Source of the DNA: Hirsutella rhossiliensis
Taxonomy: Eukaryota; Ascomycota; Sordariomycetes; Hypocreales; Ophiocordycipitaceae
Direction of reading: 5' to 3'
Assembly (NCBI RefSeq): GCF_020360975.1
Contig: NW_025408670.1
Span: 6,076,001-6,140,000 of the forward strand
DNA: 64,000 bases
Shown here: positions 56,548 through 64,000 of the stretch, in pieces
Layout of the letters: each line of letters starts with the position of its first letter
How positions within the stretch are numbered: position 1 is the stretch's first letter
The notes under the pieces: model-generated
Database searches by the model: none
What the model saw: only the letters and a program-made list of their open reading frames with translations
Told to the model about the DNA's origin: nothing
Program-made: the position numbers and the translations under genes

Positions 56548-57031
56548 TATAATAACTAGTATTATTCTTAAGGGATAAACCTATTAAGGGGTTTATATTA
56601 ATAAATATAATAAAGTGTAGTTTAAGTAATAATAAGTATATTATATTAGTAATAAGTTAGAGGTTATAGACTATAGACTATAATTAGGTAATTAAGTAAT
56701 CGGAATTAAAGATAAGATTATAATAGAGATCGTAATAATTATAATATTAAAAGCTATCGAGCTATCTATCTAAAGGAGTATTCCGTTCCTTCCTTATATA
56801 TCTCGAGAGCTTCCCTAGATCGCTAAGAGCGCTAGGTAATCCCGTTATCTAGGAGCGCTAGAGCGCTAGAGCGATCCTACGATCCTAGCCGTAGAGCGTT
56901 AGAGCGCTAGAGTAACCCGTCGCTCTAAACTTAATTAGCCCGTTAGTCCGTTTAATATTCCTTGCTCCCTACGTTACGTGACCTCGTAATATATATTAGT
57001 CCCCGCGGTTCGCTAGACCGTAGTCGTAATA
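56548..57031 (-). repeat. 5' LTR of the RIP-degraded Ty3/gypsy
   Basis: It is 484 bp, paired with 43243-43726 and followed by GAGCT at 57032-57036. Confidence 0.88.
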
Positions 57032-57036
57032 GAGCT

Positions 57037-59150
57037 AAGAACCTCCTTTATACGCTTACTAGCCCGAAGCTATATTAGCTATGCCTTTAAGGAGCAGGCT
57101 ATAGCTAAGGGGGTATATCGCGAAGTATAGCCTAATTACGTAGTTCTTAGAGATATCCCTTAGTAAGAGGGACTAAGGAAGCTAAGAAACCGGTTTAGAA
57201 GAAGGAGCTAAAAAGAGAAATAGAGAAGAGGGTAGGGGTATAAGGGGAAGTAGAAGTAATAATAGCTTCCTATAGAGGTAGCGAGAGATAAGATAGATAT
57301 ACCGGTAACTACTAAAAAGGAGGGGGAAAACTAGTAAAAAGCTTAGTAGTTAAGAGGATATTAGTAGCTTCTTTAAGTAAGATCTTTTTTATTAATCGAG
57401 ATACTAAATAGGTATAAAGAGGGGCGTTAGATAAAGGAAAAAAGGAGAATTAAGGTAATATAATAATTACTCCCCTACTATAATTACTACCCCCGTAAGT
57501 ATTAAATATCTCTGCCCTACCTATCCGACCCTTTACTTTTAATTTTACCTTTATATATTTTATATATACTTCTTATATCTCTTTTTATAAGAATAGTAGT
57601 ATAAGTAAGCTTAGTATACTTAAATAATAGTTAGAGATAAGTAATAAGATAAGGTTAAAAGGGAAATAAAGTATATATATAAAGGTCGCTTTAATAGTTA
57701 TTAAATATCCTTTAAGATATATAGTCTTAAAGGATATTAATAGTAGCGATTATATCTTTAGTATACTACTACTATATTAGCGTCTTATTAAATAAGGTTA
57801 AAAAAAAGTAATAAGTAAAGAGATAGTATAATTTAATATAAGTATAAGTAAAGTAGTTATAAGTATATAATAATACTTAGTTTTAGTAAGTACTATACTA
57901 TATCTTAACGTTAAGTAATATTATTTAGCTTATATAAGTAAGATAAGGTAGCCGCTATATAGTAGTACTATAGGTTATACTATACTTACTAAGAGATATA
58001 AGTAAACGCGTTAACTAGCTTAAGGGTAGTAGGGTATAGTCGCTTAGTATACTAAGAGGTAGGGTGCCGCTATATAAAGTAAAGAAGCTAGCGGGTATAT
58101 AAGGGCCTATAATAGTTATAATATAGCGCAGCGTAAAGATAGAAATTAGGTAGAGTAGGGGCGCGCGCGCGGAGGAAGTAAAGCTTAAAGGAGGAAAAAG
58201 AAAGGAAAAAGGAGAGGGGAAAGAAAAGGGGTATTAATATATAGAGGGGTATATATATAGTTAATAAGGTATAGGGGTATATATATAGTAGAGGGAGGAA
58301 TAAGTTAAAATAGGTATATAAAAAGGTAGTATATAAAGGGATAAAGTAAGTATAAGGTAGAAGGAAGCGACTATATATACCTAAGAAATAAAAGAGGATA
58401 ATAATAAAAAGGTAGTAAAGGAGGAATAAAGGTACTACTAATAAAAAAAAGAAGGTAAGGGTAGTATTATAGGCGATACTTATAAAGGGCTAAGGTTATA
58501 TTATAGCGACTATACTAAAGTCGGGCTAAAGTAAACCTATATATAGGTAAAGCTTAACTTAAACTTAGGCCGAATAGTACCTAAATATAGGTTAAGCTAA
58601 GGACTAAGGAAGATAGATAACTAGCGTAACTAAGATAGAGTTTTCTTCCTTTCTCCTTAGCTTTAAATAAATAATTATTCGGCCTTATACTACTACGCTA
58701 AGTATATACTAGCCCTTAATATTAAGGAAAATAAAACTAAACTATAACTTTATTAAGACCTTAATAATAAAGGAAAGAAAGATAGCTATAACTAAATAAA
58801 TAAAAGAAGAATAAGATCTATTTACTACTTCCGCTTATACTTTTTTAATAGCGTAGTAAGAACTAACTATAGTATTCCCTTTACTATATATAATGCCTTT
58901 AAAAATACTAGAACTACCTTATCCTCCGCTCTTTCCCTACCCTCTATATTAAGACGAAAATTAAGTAATAAAGCCTTAGCCTATAAGAATTAATAGGTCT
59001 TATAAAGTTATTGCTTAGACTAGATTAGGATTTTCCTAACTTAAGGGGCATGCAAGGGTTCTTATTTATATACTCGCTTTCGATTATAGGCCTCTTTCCG
59101 CGCCTCTATAATCTTTAAATTTCACCTAATTATACGTTATATTCTTAAAG
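57037..59150. repeat. RIP-degraded repeat DNA, right of the decayed Ty3/gypsy
   Basis: It is AT-rich with TpA excess and no surviving reading frame. It continues the older repeat into which the Ty3/gypsy inserted. Composition returns to normal at about 59150. Confidence 0.55.
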
Positions 59151-59378
59151 TGGTATATAAAAACAATATGGCACGACAAAGACAGCGATAAGAAGCAACG
59201 GGAAAGCTAAAGCGGACGAGCAGTAAATCTTCTCAAACTAGGGCTCCCGGGAATACTATAGGCACCTCTCGATGCGCTAATAGTCTATTTAACGAGGACA
59301 TGAACGTTCCAGACGGGCTTCCGCCTTACCATGGACTCAGGGGGAGCCGCAGCGACAACACATGGCAGGCAGGGTAGC

Positions 59379-61416
59379 CTACTTGGTCCCCATCTTTTCC
59401 TCGCCGCTGCCCTGTATCTTGACCCCCTCGGGCTCGACGTCGTTGGACTCGTCAAACTCGTCGCCGTTGCTCTCTCGCAAGGCGGTCCTCTGCTCGGCAA
59501 TGTGCCGCCAGCCGCGATGACCTGGGCTGGGGAGACAGCGCTGGTGAGCTCCGGGACGGCCACCTGGAGTTTCGAGATTAGCAGGTTCTGGCCGGCGGCG
59601 AGACCTAGGGCACTATGTGGACATGAGTTAGTTGGCGAATGAAGCAATCCAGTGACGAGCTTTTCTAACGTACCCGCCGAGCTGGAAAGTAAACACGGCG
59701 ATTGCTGCCGCGAGTTAGTCAAGAGCGCCCCAATATCGAAGAGCACAATCGAGTTACCATTGCCTGTCGGCACATCTTCCGGCCTATAGCATCTTGGGTA
59801 AGCCTAACCCCCTCGAGTTTCGAGGGGGAACTGGTCACTCACTCTAGTGTCGCCTGGATGGCAGTGTATGGAAGCTGCTGGGCCATACCAATACCGAGTC
59901 CGGCAATGACTAGAAAGGAGCCCCATTGGGCCGCGGGCGTGGAGACATCAATCAAGGTGAGAAGGCCGGCGCCGACGCTCATTATCTTGACGCCCGCTAT
60001 CATGTATGGGACCTAGACGGAAGCAAGTCAGATAAACCGTGACGTGAAAGAGACATGGCTTTAGAGCGACTTGCATAGTAACCCCACTTCGACAGAGACC
60101 TCCGACGACGACCAAGGTGACTATCTGAGGTAGAACGAGGGCAATGTACCGAACGCCGCTTGTAGTTGTGGATACGCCCTGAGCCGATTGGAAGAAGATG
60201 GGGAGATAGTAGGCATACTATTGCGTTTTGTTATCAGTTAGAACCCTCTACAGGGGCGGTCTTAAACGAGTTCCTCCAGAGCTCCGGCGTAGCATCGGTC
60301 GACACTTACAATCTGACTGGTCATGCCGATACAAAACAGCGTAAAGGCCCCCATGCAGATGGAGCGCTGTAGAAGCACCCGGAGGGGGATGGGGGCCATA
60401 TCCTTCTGTCTCCATATCCAGTAACAGAAGCATGCCGAGAGGAGCCCGAAGCCAACAAAGAGGCCGATACACCGCGGGTCGCTCCAGGGGTACGTGTTTC
60501 CGCCCCAGGTCAAAACGAGGAGCAGACAGCAGACGGTGCCGATAAACAGAACGGTGCCGACGGCATCCATATGCCGGAGCTTCTCCTTCAGGGACAGGTC
60601 TCTGTTTGCCTGGTTTGACGATTGCCTGATGGGGACAAAGACAAGAACGACGAATATGACGCAGACGCCAATGGGAACGTTGCTTCAGGCATCGTGGTCA
60701 GCAGCCTCGTCGTCTCGGGCCCAAAAGGCGTCGATTCATGTTCCTCACATCCAGAAACACCATCCTACGCACCGTTAGCGTTACATGTCCGGCAGAAAGC
60801 ACGGGGCCGGGTAGAAAGACATACTCCATCTCGCATACTGCGTCAACAGACCGCCGAACAGCGGCCCGACGCAGATGCTAATCCCTAGCACGCTCACCAC
60901 GGTGCCCTGGAAAAGGGGCACCTTCTCGAGGCGAACGACGTATCCTATGATGGCCAGGGCTCCCTGTAACAGCCCGGCGGCCCCGAAGCCGAGCAGCGCG
61001 CGCCCAAAGATAAGGACGGCAGACCTAGGGGCGGCGGCGCAGGCGACGGACCCGACTGGAGACGCCCAAAATCAGCCTCGGTCGCAGCCATGGGCACGAA
61101 CATTCAACTACATCAAGCGAAGGAGACAGGGCCAACCTTCGAAGATGACCAAGGACGTCAAGTAGACGATTTTAGCGTCGAAGAACTTGAAGAGGTTGCC
61201 AAACAGGGGCTGGAAGGCCGTCACGGTCAGCAGATAGGCCGAGCCGTACCAAGACACGTCGGGTAGCGACTGGAAATCGGTCGTGATGCGGGGGATTGCG
61301 GTTCCAATGATGTTTGTGTCGAGGCCGAATAGGAAGATGCCCAGACAGAGGGAGCCCATGACGACGGCGAGCCGCCACGGGCCAAGCGGAGCTTCTGCCC
61401 TGGAGGGAGCGGCCAT
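59379..61416 (-). pseudogene. MFS3: DHA2-type (14-TM) drug or toxin efflux pump, damaged
   Basis: This is a proton-driven exporter of the plasma membrane. It starts MAAPSRAEAPLGPWRLA at 61416. Exons include 61137-61416, 60825-61055, 60749-60764 (16-nt micro-exon) and 60310-60682, with an exon from 60217 downwards and more to the stop at 59379-59381. Family motifs are FGLDTNIIGTAIPRI, ARWRWCFWINVPIG and GLGIGMAQQLPYTAIQ. One intron near 60010-60074 appears to be GC-AG (GCAAGT). Two faults are seen. One nucleotide seems missing near 60092. Near 59515 the sequence jumps from VSPAQVIAAGG to the tail RHIAEQRTALRESNG, losing roughly the last two membrane segments. Confidence 0.7.
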
Positions 61417-63177
61417 GTTGGGGGTGATGGAGAAGACGCAGCGCTCGCTTCAACCACCTCTCGATGGTGGTGGTGTCAGGGGAGAGGGCAAAGACCGTGG
61501 GGGTAATGGCAAAGCTTCAAGTCTGCATGTACGCACGGGACGGGTTATGTAGTAGCATTGTGCCAAATTAGTATCGCCCAGTCACGAATACGTGTACTCG
61601 ATACTCCCTACGGACCATGTACATGCATGCAATATCAAGTGCAAGTATTTTTCGTATCACCCGTTGGCCTTGACAGCTTAGGGGCGGGCCGACCATCACA
61701 CACACATACATCAGTTGATTGGGGAAAGCCGATGGAAGGCCTTTTTACAGGGGGGAACCAACGCCGAAAGGGAAAGTTGTACTCTGTAGGGAAGTACTCT
61801 AGACAGGGTGGCATTGCGGGAGATTTTACGGATATATGCAGCGCGGTTAGAGGGGGTTGGGTTACATAGGCCCGAAACCCTTGACGTTGTCAAGACAAGA
61901 GAACACTGTTAATACGGACAGTAGCTTCTCTAATTATATGTATCTAGGTACGAGGAGGAGCGAGGGTTAATTACCTAGTTATATATCTAACTTGGCAGAA
62001 TATTTCCTTATAAACAGGGCTATACTATTATAAACCTTTTACTTAAATAATAACTCCTATTTATATAACTATAAAGTTAATAGTATTTCTTTTAAAGGTA
62101 GGGCTATAGACTCTATATGATTCTATTATAAAGTAATAATACTTTGCTTTTATTATAGCTAAGAAAAGACCTAATATAGCTAATAATTATATAAATATAG
62201 TTATATATACTAGCCTTAATTAAGATATAATATACTTATTAAAAAACGATTATAATAAAGACTAGTATTAAGTTACTATTTTTAAAATACTCTTTTATAT
62301 ATCGTATTATAATATAACTATAAGGAAACCACTAGGTTGTATAGGCAAAAGTGAAGTGACACTCTAACAGATGACCTAGTAGTGGACACTATATGCCATG
62401 GAGGTGCTGGTGGCAGCTGACAATAACCTTATTCGGTAGGCAGTAGAGCGTTTATTCTAGCATTAGTCAGCCTCGCAGGCGGGCCTCTCAAGGCCACGCC
62501 CATAGACGTAGATTCCGTAAGACAACCATCTTCCTTGCACCCCTAGTTCCATGGATATGCGCATATAAAATGTGCGGCATCGGCGCCGCGCCTTGACTAG
62601 CCGTACTTCCCCCCCACCTTCGTTAGGCAGGATGGACTGTTGGCTACTGTTCTAACGGGATTATGCATGGTCAAGGTTGTGCGTCGGAGTTTTCGGTTGT
62701 ACGTGCATGGGATAAATGTGAGAGTTGTACTCTGTATGTATGCATGTGTACAAACAAGCCTTGAGCTCGATGCATCGTCGGCATGAGCATGTCAACTCCA
62801 TGGCCCAGTCTTTTGGGACCAACCAGGCTCGGGGCCCAAGTGCCCGGGGACTCTCCACCATTGATGACTGCTGTCGTGCCTCCGTCTCCGGGCTAGGGCG
62901 GCCGTTCGTTGCCGACGGCGACTTGGGGAGTTGGCAGCTGGGGCCAAAACACATGGTGAAGGAAGTGAAAAGGGCCGAGCTGGGTGGCTGAGCGTAACGA
63001 CGGCTTTGGACTGCCCCCTCGTGGTGTATCCGTGGATGTGCCTATATATAAATACACGTATATGTCGGTATATATATAATATATATATATATATATAAGT
63101 GCTCGAGCATAGGCCGATTCGCAGACACCTCGCCTCCATCGCGCCCCAGCTCTCACAAGACTCCAGTCCCGCACAGC
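61417..63177. other. Spacer between MFS3 and P450-4, with an AT-rich RIP-like island
   Basis: Positions 61930-62330 are AT-rich with TpA excess, like the 41-59 kb DNA, and probably a small RIP-degraded relic. The rest shows no gene. (TA)n is at 63069-63098, about 80-110 bp before the P450-4 ATG. Confidence 0.5.
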
Positions 63178-64000
63178 ATGTTGAGAGATATCCTTGGTGA
63201 CCTGCCGCGCTGGGCGTCTGCGGCTCTCGGCCTAGCCTGTCTCCTCGTGCTATGGCGCACGTGGAAGTTTACGCTGAGGCCCCTGCTGTGGCCCTCGGAG
63301 CCAAAGAACCTGCCTTACTGGGTCCCCTGTGCGTCTCTCCCCGGGGGACAAGATGGAAGCGAGATGGGCCGTTACTGACAAAGCCGTCTTCAAGTCATCG
63401 GTACCGTCGACCTCGGTCCTCGGCGAGGTCCGCATGCACGAATCGAACTGACGAGCCCCTGTAGGCCATACTGTGGGATTCTTCCGGAGCTCCGACAAGC
63501 TCATCGAGCGCGGCCTGTACCAAACCCCTCCCCCTGTGGTCGACTCGCCTTGGTCCGTGTTGCTGATGCGGTTCAGAGACTACACGGGCCGCACGCACGA
63601 GCCCTTTGCCGTCGAACTCCTCGGCAAGACAATGTACGTTGTCACGGCGCCGGGCGACGTGGCGGCCGCCTTCCGGGACAGCGCGGCCCTCAACTTTGAC
63701 GGGAACCTGGCGCAGCTGCTCGAGAACTTTGGCGTCAAGCACGAGGCCTTCAAAAGGGCCTGGCATAAGCCGCAGCCGGGCGACTGGAGCTACGTGGCGG
63801 ACAACGCCGTCAAACCGGCGCAGCTGGACCTGATACACTTTGTCGAGGAGACGTACAAGACGCAGCTGCTCCCCGGGCCGCATATGGACAGCATGTGCCG
63901 CGTCTTCCTCGACTCGGTCCACAGCTCTCTCCGCTGGGACGCGCTCAGGGGCGGCTGCGCGTGGTGCGGGCTCGCGGGCGCGGCCGACACGGCTCACAAC
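63178..64000 (+). CDS. P450-4: cytochrome P450, 5' part (runs off the window)
   Basis: This is the N-terminal part of a haem-thiolate monooxygenase resembling fungal CYP7/CYP8-like proteins. Exon 1 is 63178-63328 (MLRDILGDLPRWASAALGLA membrane anchor, then LPYWVPC). The intron is 63329-63464 and exon 2 runs to the end without a stop. The segments HTVGFFRSSDKLIERG and MYVVTAPGDVAAAFRDSAAL match the B-helix region of this group. The haem and ExxR motifs lie beyond the window. No defect is seen. Confidence 0.8.

Larger units (their letters stand above)
43243..57031 (-). mobile_element. RIP-degraded Ty3/gypsy retrotransposon with nested copia-2
   Basis: The LTRs are 43243-43726 and 56548-57031, both exactly 484 bp, differing mainly by C/T and G/A transitions. 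The target duplication GAGCT is exact (43238-43242 and 57032-57036). Without copia-2 it is about 7.9 kb. A purine tract (AAAGAAAGGGAGAC on the minus strand) lies just inside the left LTR. Together with the RT relic, this makes the minus strand the sense strand. Both LTR termini read TA where TG and CA are expected, as RIP would produce. Confidence 0.88.

Noticed and set aside
41324..58580. Possible TIR pair (TACTATTCGGCC at about 41330 and its inverse near 58570) bounding the whole RIP region.
   Set aside because: Only about 12-16 bp match, with no flanking duplication, in low-complexity AT-rich DNA where chance matches are expected.

Overview
The window is a filamentous ascomycete (Pezizomycotina) region. 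The genes carry short fungal introns of about 50-80 nt, including micro-exons. Several fungal cytochrome P450s and MFS pumps are present, along with fungal transposon types (chromodomain Ty3/gypsy, Ty1/copia, pogo/Fot1, Crypton). Long AT-rich stretches almost lack CpA/TpG, which is the mark of repeat-induced point mutation (RIP). I cannot name the species.

Positions 1-40400 hold what looks like the tailoring and export part of a secondary-metabolite locus. In order these are a vesicular-amine-type MFS pump (MFS1), a 2-oxoglutarate/Fe(II) dioxygenase, P450-1, a second MFS pump (MFS2), P450-2, P450-3 and a glycine-amidinotransferase-like enzyme. No PKS, NRPS or terpene synthase is visible. Four transposon families have each hit a different gene of the set. 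Ty3/gypsy copy 1 (363-5779) splits MFS1. Ty3/gypsy copy 2 (6680-14268, itself carrying a Fot1-like element at 8149-10334) removes the last 20 residues of the dioxygenase. A Crypton (23798-29767, carrying a pogo-like element at 26952-29739) splits P450-3. A terminal-inverted-repeat element with a retroviral-integrase-like transposase (32076-39560, carrying an RT-less copia at 34386-37931) splits the amidinotransferase. In all four cases removing the insert and one target duplication gives a continuous host reading frame. P450-1 and MFS2 look intact; P450-2 has one apparent frameshift.

Positions 41100-59150 are mostly RIP-degraded AT-rich DNA. They include a decayed Ty3/gypsy element with matching 484-bp LTRs and an exact 5-bp duplication (43243-57031). 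A Ty1/copia element without RIP signs (45279-51179) has landed inside it, so the copia is younger than the RIP. Positions 59379-61416 carry a damaged 14-TM-type (DHA2) MFS pump. The 5' part of another P450 begins at 63178 and runs off the right edge.

The two Ty3/gypsy copies are nearly identical, lie head to head about 900 bp apart, and show no RIP. They appear to use Tf1-type self-priming: an 11-nt primer-binding site abuts the 5' LTR and is exactly complementary to a stretch inside the LTR. The least familiar element is the integrase-type TIR transposon with 39-bp TIRs and a 5-bp duplication. It also carries two opposite-strand ORFs, one of them DUF3716-like.
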